Assembly (NCBI GenBank): GCA_016584495.1
Contig: WAID01000018.1
Span: 107,857-171,856, forward strand
Direction of reading: 5' to 3'
Source of the DNA: Celoporthe dispersa
Lineage: Eukaryota > Ascomycota > Sordariomycetes > Diaporthales > Cryphonectriaceae
DNA length: 64,000 nucleotides
Shown here: in pieces, positions 33,601 through 46,026 of the stretch
How positions within the stretch are numbered: position 1 is the stretch's first letter
Layout: every line of letters begins with the position of its first letter
The notes under the pieces: model-generated
Databases searched by the model: none
Seen by the model: the letters and a program-made list of their open reading frames with translations, nothing else
Told to the model about the DNA's origin: nothing
Position numbers and translations under genes: made by a program

Positions 33601-36600
33601 GTTACGTAGGGAGCCAGCGTGGCCCACGAAGGGTCAGAAGGCCGGCGCGAGGAATCTGCTACGAACAGGGCCTGCACGTCCTTAGTAGCTGCCTGGGCAG
33701 AAATAGCCTGTGCAAGTAGTTCCGATGCGTTGTGGACAACCACAGTCTCTCCACCCACAAGGGGATCAACCACAGCCAATGCGACTAGGTTAGCGGCTAG
33801 CGCGGTGAGGAGTTGGCCCTCTGTTGATTTGGTGACGGGGCAGGGCAGCACCGATTCCTTCTTGACGGTGATGACAGACAGGAGTGAGGGCACTAGAGCT
33901 AGGAACCGTGCCTGGGTCTTTGGGTTAGTTCCCAGAATGAGGAACTTGTGACCATAAGCCGTCCGAACAGCCGACTTGATGGCGTGGCTGACTTTGAGCT
34001 TGATGTTGGATTCGTCCTCGGCAGCAATTCCCCATTTGGAAATTTCCCTCAGGCACCACGCCCCGGCATCTCTCTGCAGGACAGCTGGAGACTCGGCGAT
34101 GTCTATCTGGTGCGTAATCGGGCGGCGTGCCGAGTTATATCTATCGTTGCGAGCAGCGATAGGTCGGAGTCGTGGCACGACCTCATGGCCCTCGGCATCA
34201 ATAACAATCTCGGGCTCCTTAGCCCAGAGGAGGTGGTTGCTCTCCGGCTCGGCGACGTCGGTGATAGCCCGGAAGCGAAGCACCATCTCGACGAGCCTTT
34301 GAGGATCGAATCTGGCCAGGTCTGTAATGTCGATGTTCTGGAAGTGCAAGGCTGGAGTCTCGTGAACGGCAGTACGAGCAAACCCAACTGTCATGTTGGA
34401 GAATGGCTCCTCGTGCAGACGGCCGCTGGTGACCCAAAGCAGTGTTGTGGGGGCCAGGAACATCGTCTTGAAAGCCAAGAACTCCTCAGGAGTCATGTCT
34501 TTGAACACAGGCTTGTCCAGCTCCGACAAGCTGACAACGGTGCTGTCGGCACTGATGAGGCTGTGATCCACGGCCTTCAATGTTTCAAAGGTGTGCACTT
34601 GGACATCCTTGATGGAGTCTTGGAGGGACTTGACCAGACGACGGGTAGGCTCAGTGCTGCCACCAACGACGACAAGATTTTTGGTGGGGGCAATGAGGGC
34701 GCGCTTGGGCTCCGCGGCACCCAGGGGTTCTCGCAAGAAAGATACCCTATCGTCAAGGGCTTGCGCAGCAAAGACCGTCATCCCAATAACGTCCTCAAAG
34801 CCCTTGGGGGCCGTCGAGTCGATGCCAGCAAAGCCGCTCGCCTTGAGGAGTCGTTCCCATTCGGCGGTCGAAACGAATGGCGACAGAGGCCTTCCGGTCT
34901 CTGCACCGAGCCACCAACCTGGAAGTGTTCCGAAAATAAAGCCTCCGGTGCCGTGAGGCTGGCCGTTGTTACTACCGTCGGCAACTACCAGGTAACCACC
35001 TGGTTTCAGCAGCTTTCTGTAGTCATAACAGTGAGTAAATGCCTCCTCTAGACGACCATGATCTCGAGTGTAACTGGAAATGGCTTACCGAAGGTTTCTC
35101 ATGGTGACCTCTAGGTCGGGCGTGGCATGGATGACGAGGGAGGCCACGACGACATCATACGTCCCTTCGGTGTATCCCTGAGCGGTAGGATCCTGACCAC
35201 AGTCGAGCGTCTTGAATACCATACGGTCCTTGTAATCAGACAAGACATCAGCAGCTACCTCGAAGAAACCACTCGAGACATCCGTAAAGGTATATGTCAG
35301 GAAGTTGGAGCCGAGGTGCTTCAGGATTCTCTTGGTCGCACCGCCAGTACCAGCACCTAGATTTATCGTTAGCTACTGTAAAGTAATTCAAGAACATTAC
35401 AGTGCATTGCTTCTTCTCTTCTCCAGCACTTACCAATTTCAAGGATGTTGAGATGGGGATACCTCTCGGCGAGCTGGGAAATGGTTCTGCTCATCCAGAG
35501 GCCAGACTGGAGGAAACCAAAGCCGCCTGCGTAGTAATCATCCAGAACATTGTTGACGCGGAACTCCTCAAGCATGTTAGTCTCTCCCTTGAACACACGC
35601 GGCATCTGCTCTCCAACAAGATGCATAACCCGAGCATCAGGCAGATCTGCGAACTGGGCCGTAGCCTTGAGCATATCCTCCTTCGTATCGTTCAACCACT
35701 CCTTCTTAGCCCATTTGTGGTTTCCGCTCTGGACTAGCTCGGTGATATGGCGAGCGTACCGCAGATAGTAGTTGTGAGGAGCCTCCTTTCTCAACGGAGA
35801 ATCCTCAGGAACTTGAAGATCGAACTGCCGCAGGTAGTAGGTCGAGATGCGCTCCAGAGCCATCAGGATATCCTCGTGATGTTGGCCCACGGTAGTATCA
35901 CGAGAAGCTAGCTCGCCGTCCAGCTGCGTCTTGACCCAGTGGATCTTGGAGAAGACCTTGCGGTCGTCTTTCGCAGTAGCTGACCCCATTGGAACGAGCT
36001 CGACGTCTTGCAGTTGGATGGCAGCGCAAGCGGAGTCGTTTGTGTATAGGCTGACATCGCCCCTGAATCCTGAGGCCTTGGGGGCTCCAAGCTTGGCATC
36101 AACCGTCATGTTCGTCATGGACTCGCACAGCGCAGGGTTGATGCGGATGCTGCCCATGCCTGTGGGCAAGTGCATGGTCAGGATCTGGTCGTCACCTGGA
36201 TAGCTAAATGCCAGGATGAGCGACTGGATAGCACCATCAAACTCGGCGGGATGCACCAGGACGGGATTGCCAAATGCCTCGCGGGGCGCCGACTTGACTG
36301 CGCAGACGCTGAGTCCCAGCTTTCTCCTCAGCTGGGAGAGAGATCGGAACGGCCCTTCGAAACCGTAGCCAAGAGTAGCCAAGAGACTGTAGAACCTCTC
36401 CGAGTCCACAGATATCATATGAGGCGGTATAGGTGCACGCTTAGGCAGTGTCGCCTTGGAAGGCTCTCCCAAGGTTATTTCGACATCGGCTTGAGCAACC
36501 AAGGTCATGTCTTCGTTGGTCCCCAGACCGGCAGAATACGTAAACTTGGCGTGGATTCGATCCACGGTCGGGCTGTGAATATCGGAGAGGCAAGTCGAGA

Positions 36601-39600
36601 TCTCAATGCCGGCGTCATCTTGATTGAAAGTCAGAGCCTGGTGGATCACAAAATCCTTAAGCTCAAAGAGGCGCACGCCACGGTCACCTGCGACAATACG
36701 CGCTCCCTCCAGAGCCGTGCAGACATATCCTGCAGCCGGGAATACAGTCTGACTCTGGACCTGATGACCAGAGAGCCACTCGATTTCACTGGCCCGCAGC
36801 AAGTGTCCCCAGGTCAAACGATGTGCTGCGCTGTCGGGCAGCATGGTGCCCAACAACGGGTTGAACGACTGATCCTGAATCCGCATCTTTTCTCGTCTTG
36901 CGCGACTCGTGCCAGTGGGACCCCTCGTGAGACCATTGGTAGCTTGGAAGTCCCTTTAGAAGGCGCACGGCAGACTTGTCATCGTTCACGGCAGCATCAT
37001 AAGCGTGCAAGTCGACGTGTTTGTCTCCAAGGTGAGACCACAGGGAGCCAAGGCAGGATGCGAAGCCCAATACGGCATCTGTTCCTCTAGACAGCACACC
37101 GTAATACGGGATAGTCTTGCCCAGTACCTCCTGCATAGTCTGGCTTGCTGGGCCCTTCAACGTAGGATGGGGACCGACTTCGATAGCGAGATCATAATCG
37201 TCAGCTTCCATGGCGACACTGAGGGCTTGGTGGAACATCACAGGGCTAATCATGTTATCAGCCCAGTACTGGTCGCCAATCTGCATATCAGATGTAACCT
37301 GGCGGCAGTGGACACTGGAGATCCACGAGACCTTTTGTGTGGGCTCTACAGCGCGAGCACCGGAAGCCTTGATCGCCGCGACGTAAGGAGGACCACAGTT
37401 CAACATATGGTTAGAGTGATAGGCCTTGTCGACGCGGAGTTTTCTGTTGAACCTCTTTTCGTCGTCGAGAATGACTTTGACCTCATCAATGGCGTCTTCG
37501 TCGCCGGAAATGGTCACACTCGAGGATGAGTTCACGGCTGCGACGCAAACACGACCAGCAAAACCTCATCCGAGCAGAGAGCTTGAGCATCCTCTTCTGA
37601 CATTCCGGCAGCCAACATAGCACCCATTATACCGCCTCCATTAGGGCTAGCTATCTTGTCAATGAAGTGGCCACGGGAGTAGGCAACGAAGATGGCATCG
37701 CGAGCAGACAGATAACCGGCAGCATACGCAGCAGCCACCTCTCCAGATGAGTGACCGACGATGCCATCGAATTGCACGCCTGCAAGTCGGAGCAGGTCGA
37801 CAAGGAGAATCTGGATAGCAGTGGACAGAGACGAAAAGGCTCCCTTGGTGACCCGTGAGGCGTCAGCACCAGCGCATATCTCTTCTTGCAGGGACCAGGT
37901 CGGGCGGAGATCGTCCTGGGGAGCTGGTCGAGATGTCCCTGGAGCTCCTGGATGATCTTGCGTGCGGTGGCTGATTTCTCAATCAACTCGGCACCCATGC
38001 GAGCATACTGAGAACCCTGGCCGGTGAAGATGGCAAGGACCTTGGGCCGTTTTCCGTTGGACGAGGTTGAAAATCTCGTCCCCAGCTTTTCAAGCTCGGT
38101 TCCCTCGAGTTCCTTTCTGATCTTGGCCTCTAGGTCACCTGCCGAGGTAGCAGAAATAGAGGTACGGTACTGGAATGCTGATCGTCGTTTCTGCAGCGTG
38201 TAGGCTAGGTCACGCATGTTGATCGAAGGGTCTTTTTCGAGAAAGTCGGCGTATGCAGAAAGACTAGACTGCAGTGATTTGCGCGTGTGGGCCGAGAACA
38301 CAAAGGGGCTGTATTGCACCGCAGGGCTCCTGATGCAACAGCTGGCGAGGATGAAGGCTCGTAGCTCTCGAGAATGGCATGGGCGTTGGCACCACCGAAG
38401 CCAAAACTATTCACACTAGCCCGTCTTGGCTGGCCAGGATGAGTTTGTGGCCATGCCTTGGGTGCTTTGACAATTTCCAGGTTTTTGTAAAAGGTGCGAC
38501 CCGTTCGCTCAGGTTCTCCAGCAGCATGTTGGGCGGGACAACGGAATGCTGAAGTGCAAGAGATGCCTTCAAGATAGCCGCAACTCCTGCCGTGCCTTCG
38601 GTATGGCCGAGGATGGTCTTGATAGAGCCAACGTACAAAGGCTCCCGCCTTGGCGACGAAATCCCGGCCGAAAAATGCACTTGAAATGGCCTCAGCCTCG
38701 ATCGGGTCTCCTGCTGGGGTACCTGTAGTTATCCTGGTTAGCAACATTGAACATTTGGGGGTAAAGGGCCTCGGAATAACAGAAACACAAAAGGGAACTT
38801 ACCGGTTCCATGGGCCTCGAAGAATTGCGGGCGGTCAGATTGTTTGGTAATATCCAGACCGGCCTTGGAGTATGTCTTGCGGATCAAAGCCTGCTGGGAG
38901 GTCGCACTTGGCATGGTGATACCGGTAGTTGCTATGCACCTCGAGATTAGGATCCAAATAAAGACATAGACAGCCGGCAAGACGGAGGACTATGATAGCA
39001 ATGAATAAATTACTCACCTCCATCCTGGTTCAAGGCCGTCTCGCGAATGATGCATTCGATGTTGTCTCCATCCGCAATGGCTTGGCTCAGTGTCTTGAGA
39101 ACACAAGCCGCTACACCATCACCACGGGCATATCCGTTGGCATCTCTGTCCCACATTTTACTGCGGCCTGAAAATAAGGAGAAGAAAAGAATGTAAGTCA
39201 GTCTCAGTCAGGAAATTGTGAATATATCACATTGAGAAAGAAGAACACGAACCGTCTGGGGAAAGCATCTTGAGCTTGCTTTCCACGATGTAGTTCTCGG
39301 GACCAAGTAGGAGGTTGGATCCACAGGCGAGAGCAACCCGAGATTCGCCTGACCTGAGCGACTGGATCGCCAGATGCACAGCTACAAGACTAGACGAGCA
39401 GGCTGTATCCAAGGTGATGGAAGGGCCATGCCAGTCGAAAAAGTAAGAAATTCGATTCGAGAGAATGCTTCGCCCAATCCCGGTGGCAGTGTATGTAGGG
39501 GCAGTTTGCACTGATTGTCTCTGGAGTTAATTATTGCAAGCCACATTATATCAGAAGCTGGAATGTTGAGAGATACTGACAGTCTTTTAACAAGGCCGCC

Positions 39601-39992
39601 TCGTAGTCGCTGCACATGACACCAACGTATACAGCAGTGTCGCTACCTCGTAACTCATCAATTGTCAACCCGGCCGATTCCAGGCCTTCGTAGACGGTTT
39701 CCATCAGCACGCGCTGCTGGGGGTCGATAGCCTTAGCCTCAATGGGCTTGATTCCAAAGAATTCCGTGTCGAAAGCTGTCACGTCCTCTTCGAGCATGTA
39801 TGAGTGTAAAATATTGCTATGTCCGTGATATGACGGGTCAGGGTGATAGTAAGCATCCGCATTGAAACGAGACTTTGGGATCTCGCTGCGGACATCCCTG
39901 GGGTTGTTCAGAAGCTCCCAGAGCTTCGAGGGTGATGACGCCCCGCCGGCGAAGTGGCAGGCACTGCCCACGATAGCTATCGGCTCATTCAT
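30620..39992 (-). CDS. Highly reducing polyketide synthase, KS-AT-DH-cMeT-KR-ACP-R
   Basis: Ten exons are inferred (39992-39581, 39510-39253, 39167-39018, 38931-38803, 38722-35434, 35356-35089, 35016-33044, 32966-32671, 32562-32153, 32076-30620), about 2880 residues. Signatures: KS DTACSSSLVAVH, EAHGTGT and GHTEG; AT GHSSGEVAAAYAAG; DH GHQVQSQTVFPAAGY; methyltransferase LEIGAGTGGATK; KR CGLSGALG; ACP GLDSLISVD; terminal reductase TGASGLLGR with YIAAKWASE. No ER domain lies between methyltransferase and KR, and a separate ER gene is next door. The order equals betaenone synthase Bet1, so a methylated, partly reduced chain released reductively is inferred. Eight single-base shifts, all on runs (38644, 38489, 38324, 37918, 37560, 36888, 33171-33177, 32237), interrupt the frame as given. 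Cytosolic megasynthase. Confidence 0.9.
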
Positions 39993-41296
39993 GGTAGCTT
40001 TTGGGCCATCTTGATTCTGTTCCTCGTGATGTTCTGGGTTTCGGGAGAGAAGGTACAAGTTGAGTTGACTTTGTCGAGGGTTTCAGTGACTTTCGAGGCC
40101 TGTAGATGATGTGCTACCTATAAGCGAGGGTGACCAAGTCTATTATTAAAGAGACGATGAGGATGTTGACAACCGAGAAATCTTTGATGGCAAATACTGA
40201 TGTTGAACAGATTCTGACGCGTCCTAGTCCCACGACCATCCATTCTCCCAGACCTGTCTGTAATTCGAGGCGCACTGCAGACCTCTAATACGATTTCCTA
40301 TGCGGCTCCATCGGCGACTGCCTCGAACACATCGCTGCACTCAGCTCTGCAGCTCCCTAGATCAGCTTCAATTGCCATGCCACTATCTCAAGCGGTCTCA
40401 TGCCGATATCCAGGCCGGGAATTTGCTACCTAGCATTGTGTTCCTTGCGGTAGGATCGTAGGATTGAGCCGATAGGGGCAAACCTCTGCGTGCCGAATCG
40501 TGCTGTCGCCGGAACCCGGTAATATGAAGTAAAAGAAACGGGTCAGGCTGCGGAAGGATTTGGCAACGTGGCGGAAGCGACTGGGCAACAAGAAGGATTT
40601 CCCATATCTCCCGAGCTTCCAATAGGGGCTTTTCACAGGACAGCAGAATGCCAAATGAAGTACGAAAAAGGCGTATCAACGTATCTCACTGAAGATTATG
40701 TGCAGTCTACAAACCCCTCATGCAAGTATCTGCAACTGGAAGCACTGGCCAGGGGATCATGTCTATGGTCTGCTGATCTGCTGATCAGGCGCACACACTT
40801 GCCTATGACGCTTTGGCAGATCTTCATCAATGTAAAGGGAATTTGGGGTTAGAAGCAAAGGGTTAGCTTTTCATTCATTGCATTGTAGTAGCTCTCGGTC
40901 ATTGTAGGCATCCATTGTCTGACCTCTTTCTTTCATGCCAAATAGTGTGTCATCGAGATTGCACATTTATCGTTGAACATCCCCACCCATCTGTAGAAAC
41001 CCGAATACGTAGTTCCTCTGAATATCCTAAGTTTCGACCGTTATGATAATCAACAGCCAAAGAAAACACGGCAGGTTTATGTGATCTAAACTAGTGGCTT
41101 AATTTGACACAAATGTGTTTAGTTTTAATTATCTCCCGCAATAAGGTAGTAACTGGAGCGTAGCGAATATTCTCCATGTCATGATGTAGTGAAAGATTGT
41201 AATACCAATTATACGAGGGTCAATGACAAAACTAATTAACTAGTGTACATACAGTTCACTCTTCATGATATATCTCCTAGTTCTGTGGGATCCGTA
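39993..41296. other. Intergenic: PKS promoter and 3' flank of the trans-ER gene
   Basis: A 1.3 kb spacer. The part next to the PKS ATG (about 40000-40560) is GC-richer and likely holds its promoter; 40850-41290 is AT-rich. No TCG-N5-CGA (AflR-type) site was noticed on a read-through. Confidence 0.45.
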
Positions 41297-42434
41297 TTAC
41301 CAATTTATGGCCACGAACCTCCCCTTTCTTAGCATGTTCAAACCCTCGATGATACTGTCCCATCCATTTTCCAGCTCGCGGAGAGGGTGTGTCTTGATGC
41401 GCCCCGATTCCATTAGCATATGCATTTCGCCAACCCACTGCATCCCTATCTCCATAAGTTTCATATCAGCGTGTCGTGTGTACACCGAGTTGCCCATGGG
41501 CAATTCCATGTCAATGCCGAGGACCTGGAACCCCATCACCTCCTTGACCTTCACGGCACGACGAGTACGCCAAGCTTCGGGGCACTCCTCGAGGCAGGCG
41601 TAGCGTCCACCGGTGCGAGCCAAGGCGTTGTAGCAAATCTCTACCGATTCGGCATCGGTTATACAATCAAGGACACGACGTATAGGCTTCTTTGCGAGCG
41701 CTTGAACCTCCTTAACGCAGTCCTTAGATGTGTACGATGCCGTCCCGACTGCTCCGTATTCCATAGACAATGCCGCCGACTTGGCTGAAGCAATTGCAAT
41801 CGGAGTATATCCCATCCTGTAGAATATGTCAGAATTAGTCTGACACCCACATTTGCACAAAAATTCTGGTATACATACAGAGTCAACAATTGACAAGCCA
41901 AAGTGCCGGAAGCCGTGCCACCACCGTAAACAAGGATAGGTTCCCCAGCTTGATGCGTGGGCTTAGTCGGCAGACCCTCGAGTCCCAGCGCGTCAGGATC
42001 GGAGAGGGCTAAGCATAGCGTCGACCACCCAACGCCCAGAGATGCAGCCTCCAGATCGCTCCAGTTCTTGGGAACTTCGACCAGCAATCGGGAGTCGACA
42101 ACACACCACTGTGCAAAAGCGCCGTTGTCGAGGTCCTTGGGGTTGTAAGGGAACAGTGCACCGCAGACCCTGGTACCAGCTTGGAAGCGAGCCTGCTCCG
42201 AGGCGTCCTCGACAATGCCGCAGAAGTCACATCCAGCGATACTGCCCGGCGTGTTCAGGTGTGTGACCATCTTATGGTCGTTGGGGTTCAGTGCCACGGC
42301 TAAAACACGCACGAGGACATGGTGCTCAGTTGGAGGCTTGGGAACCGGTGCTGTTCTACTAATTTCCAGGGAAGATCTGACGAAGACTCCTTCTTGGTCT
42401 GCACGATGGCGGTTTGAGTTGTTGGTGCTGGCAT
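41297..42434 (-). CDS. Trans-acting enoyl reductase (LovC/ApdC/Bet3 type)
   Basis: Two exons (42434-41879 and 41816-41297), about 358 residues, an MDR-family NADPH enoyl reductase without the zinc site. Seen are ALNPNDHK, PGSIAGCDFCGIVED, GAFAQW, the NADPH motif ILVYGGGTASGTLA and a C-terminal GRFVAINW. Homologues act in trans on the growing chain of HR-PKSs lacking ER, which fits the adjacent synthase. The first exon starts MPAPTTQTAIVQTKK and must shift frame at the GG (CC on the + strand) at 42389-42390 to continue as GVFVRSSLEISRTAPVPKPP. One extra G restores the frame. As written the N-terminus is out of frame with the rest. Confidence 0.85.
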
Positions 42435-43545
42435 GTTGGAATAGAGTTTTCGTAATTGACTGCTTGGGGTCTTGGTTAGACGATGGTAGTTCGGTGACTC
42501 TGAAGCATCAGTTCCGAGGCTGTCGAGACGTCTAAACTTTGCTGTACATGCACTTGAGATTTCAATGGGCACGTAATTCTAGGCAATGAAGAGGCTCTGA
42601 CATAATGTCAGAGTGATCTATCTGAGGATATTGACTACGCATGTTGTAAAGTCGGAGAGTTCAATAAGGAAAGCACCGTTGGATTCCTGAATGCGGAAAG
42701 TTTAGGCAGTCCAATCGGAACCGCACCGGGAATTATGCACACCGTAATCACTAGTAAATATAATGTACTTTTAATTGTAGGATCGTACACCGCATCTCAC
42801 TTTTGCCCCGCCACAGCCCTAATCTCGGCTAAGTGAGCATTCCTACCGGCATTTGCAAGTAGGATTTCATGATTTGCTTCGTCTTCAGGATCGTCTGTGA
42901 CGCAAGTCAGGCGGGATTAGGATGAACTAGTAGCGAGAGATAGGCTTCAGCTTGCATGATGAGGCAGTGTGGAACTCCGTTGCGCATCCTGCATCTTGTC
43001 TAGGCTCCTGGATTTTTGCAGTACGACTGGGGTAAGGCTGAGCTCCTAATGGCTGCTAGTATCAGTTCTTGGTCTTTATCTCATTCGGTGATTGCAGGCC
43101 AGTCTCTATCTGTCGTCATGCGTAGAACTGGACAATCGTTACAGGCGGCGATAGTTCAATCCGCTTTGAGAGTGATTTTTCCAAGCACGAAATTCGTCCT
43201 AGATTTGGTCGCCTTCGCTTTTATTACAAGATTTGAGATTGACAGCAAGAAATGGTCGCGCCCGCATGAATTCAGCATTGATCGGCCGGGCAAGGAACGA
43301 CCAATCGTATTTCAGTAGTGCACGAATAGAAGACGCTCAAAACATGGAATATTTTGTGGACAATTGTGAGAGTAAACTTCGTTATCATAGCAATTGAACT
43401 TTCTTTGATCGATATATCTCGAACAAAACAAACCCGATAAATGTACATTGGAGTATGAAAAGGTAATGCATGCATTATCTCGCATTGATAGACTAAGTGT
43501 GTATGTAGATATGTATAGTGAGTCGGAGTGAGCAATCCAATGATC
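42435..43545. other. Intergenic, trans-ER promoter
   Basis: A 1.1 kb stretch upstream of the trans-ER gene (-) and downstream of the SDR gene (-). A 100-residue plus-strand frame at 43016-43318 has no motif. Nothing else supported. Confidence 0.4.
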
Positions 43546-44573
43546 CTAGCCCTTTGACTTATTTCTTGTCGATGGGGTCAGGTCCTTCACCGCCTCCAAG
43601 TTATCAAGGCGTGCCTGTGACTTCATCTTTATCAAATGAGCAGCCGTAGTAGTCAAAGGCAGCCAGAGCGGAACTTTATCGTTTCGACTGGCAACGAGGT
43701 ACAGCACATCAGCCACAGCGGAAGGCGGAGTGCCACCACCAGAAGCGGCTGCCTTCTTCACCCATGCAGCCAGCTGACGCGCGGGCATGTCGGCCCCATC
43801 GTAGGCCTCATGAACCTTTATGTGCTTCTTGCTACCGTGCTCAAACTCTGTCTTTACACCGCCCGGTTCAACGACGCAGATGTTGACTACGCGAGGGGAA
43901 GACTAAGTCAGCTCATGGTGACAAGTAAGAGTGGAAGAATATTCTTCGACTTACTGTTCCAGTCTGGGTGCAGTTCCCGGGCGAAAGACTCCGACCAGCC
44001 TTCCACGGCAAACTTGCTTGCGTGGTAGAAGGCCTGACCGGGAAAGGCGGCCACACCGGCGAGCGAGGAGATATTGAAAATGATGCCACCACGGTGGTCC
44101 TTGGATTGCCTCATCACTCTTGTGGCATTTGTGGCCACGCGCACAGTGCCGAAGAAATTGGTCTCGAGCTGGTCGTGCATTTCCTCCTCAGTCGCTGCCT
44201 CCGTGTCGCCTGCAAGCTCGTACCCGGCATTGTTGACGAGAATGTCAATGTGAAACTTGTCCCCAAAGTGACCCGCCGCCGCCTTAAAAGCCTTCTCGAC
44301 CGAGACAGGAGACGCAACGTCCAGAGTCAGTTTGAGAATGGAGTCGTTGTCGGCAAGGTATGACAGGCTGGAGGGGTTTCGAGCTGTCGCGATGAGACGC
44401 TGACCGGGCTTGCTGGCCACGAGCTCCGCGATGGCACGACCGATGCCACTGGAGCACCCGGTGACTATGACGCCAAAGTTAGCCTATTTCATTACCAAAA
44501 GCAAGGGGCGTTCCGTACTGAACCAGGTAGCATCCTCTGGGAGCTGATACGGCTTAGTGTTGACTGGGTTCAT
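43546..44573 (-). CDS. Short-chain dehydrogenase/reductase
   Basis: Three exons inferred (44573-44524, 44483-43955, 43886-43546), about 305 residues. A classical Rossmann SDR: GVIVTGCSSGIGRA (cofactor), LVNNAGYE, SSLAGVAAF and YHASK with catalytic Ser, Tyr and Lys. It probably reduces or oxidises a carbonyl/alcohol on the pathway product with NAD(P)(H); betaenone clusters include an SDR with such a role. The short first exon (MNPVNTKPYQLPEDATW) joins in frame only if AAA at 44475-44477 (TTT on the gene strand) is read as four bases, giving LTFGVIVTG. It lies between the trans-ER gene and the divergent AflR-type regulator. The 40-nt first intron is short but within fungal range. Confidence 0.82.
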
Positions 44574-46026
44574 TTTGCTTCACCGATCAAGAACACAGAC
44601 GCAAAAGATATTGCGATCGTGAGGTCTAACAGCAATGGCCACCGGACATGATGTCGTGTATAAGAAGACTCCCTCGCGGTAATTTGAGTACACGTATAAT
44701 GCCCCGCTGCTCCTTCGAACAGCTTAAGCAGGTAGCTCTTCAAGGATATCAAAGGAACCCTGGCCCAGACCCTAAGCTACAAAAGTGGTTCTGCAGGCAG
44801 CAACCCCTGAGCTGAGAGAATGCGAGCCTATGCCCGTTAATCCTGCGCCGCAGCGGGGACAGGCAACAACACAGCGACATGCAGCCTCCGTTTTGGATCA
44901 ACGTATACGTTGAAACGGATTCGTTATAAGTGGGATACTCCACTGAAAGCCAAGGCCCGGACAAAACGGTCCTGCTACCCGTCACATTAGCGGTACAAGA
45001 CAAAAATCCCGAATGCATGCGAGGCACGGTAACACCGAGTTAGTGGTGAAGTTACCATGGTAGAAGATGGTAGAACTGCCTGAGCGGGGTGGGTCTGCTG
45101 AAGAGATAAAAGTTTAACCATGAACTGCTGAGCCGCTGTAAGCGAGTGGGTGTTTATAGGAGAGCGTCTGACGTGACGTCGTCTCTTACGCCGATGTTCC
45201 GCGTTTGCAAATCAAGTAAAGCGGCATTTGTATAAGCGAGTGGTATTTGTTGTAAAACAAGAAATTTGATTCCGATCTATGACAAACAAGGTAATCAGGT
45301 GTATTCATTTACAATAGATCTGGGAAAGAAAAGCATGAACGGGGTGATCTTGCTGAAATAAGAAATCCAAATTATATTATTATTGCTCTGTCTTTGAAGC
45401 AGTCATGTTCTAAATATAAAATGATATTGGCTTCCTTTCCATAGTCGAGATGTGTAACGGCTATCAAAATTGTGTCAGTTCATATGCAAACCATGATCCA
45501 AGTCTACTAGAATGCATGTGGCACAGTGTCTCCATCGCGGCGCATATTGCTTAACACGCCCGTTTCTTCACATTACCCCAGCTTCCATTGACTGCAATTT
45601 TGCCCAGTTTGATCATGATGTGGCGATTGAAGTGCAATATGTCTCCAGCAGATTGTGTGTGCTGGCACCACCGAGGCTTGCATTCGCAGTCACTCAACTC
45701 TCTCCTATGAACACTACTGCAGATGCGCTGGCTGCGCCGTAACCTATCACCACTAATTTTCGTCGCTTGGCGCCACAAAGCCGTGGGCAATCGAGGTGGA
45801 TCGAGCTTTCGTGGTGCGATGGCATCAAATCCTACAGAAATCCTGCACCGCACGGGCGTGCCGATCAGAGGCCCAGAGCGTGGAACTGGAACAGGGTGAT
45901 GATTACCCTCGAGAGACGTGTCAGGTACGTATAACATTCAGTGTATCTTGATTGAAACCGCCAAATCAACACTTACTCTTGCAAGCGGACTTTTCTTTTT
46001 TTTTTTTTTGGATAGGCGCCCACTAG
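44574..46026. promoter_or_regulatory. Divergent region between SDR and regulator genes
   Basis: A 1.45 kb spacer that should contain both promoters. It holds a perfect 16-bp palindrome (44898-44913), a TGACGTGACGTC element near 45169-45180 resembling a duplicated CRE half-site, and a 14-T run at 45996-46009 just before the regulator start. Confidence 0.5.
44898..44913. promoter_or_regulatory. Perfect 16-bp palindrome, candidate operator
   Basis: TCAACGTATACGTTGA equals its own reverse complement. It lies 325 bp upstream of the SDR start and 1.1 kb upstream of the regulator start. A dimeric regulator site is possible; the factor is unknown and one copy only was noticed. Confidence 0.35.

Noticed and set aside
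33948..35051. 367-residue plus-strand frame
   Set aside because: Antisense to the PKS methyltransferase/linker region with no family similarity.
36170..37090. 306-residue plus-strand frame
   Set aside because: Antisense to the PKS DH/AT region; shadow of a GC-rich coding strand.
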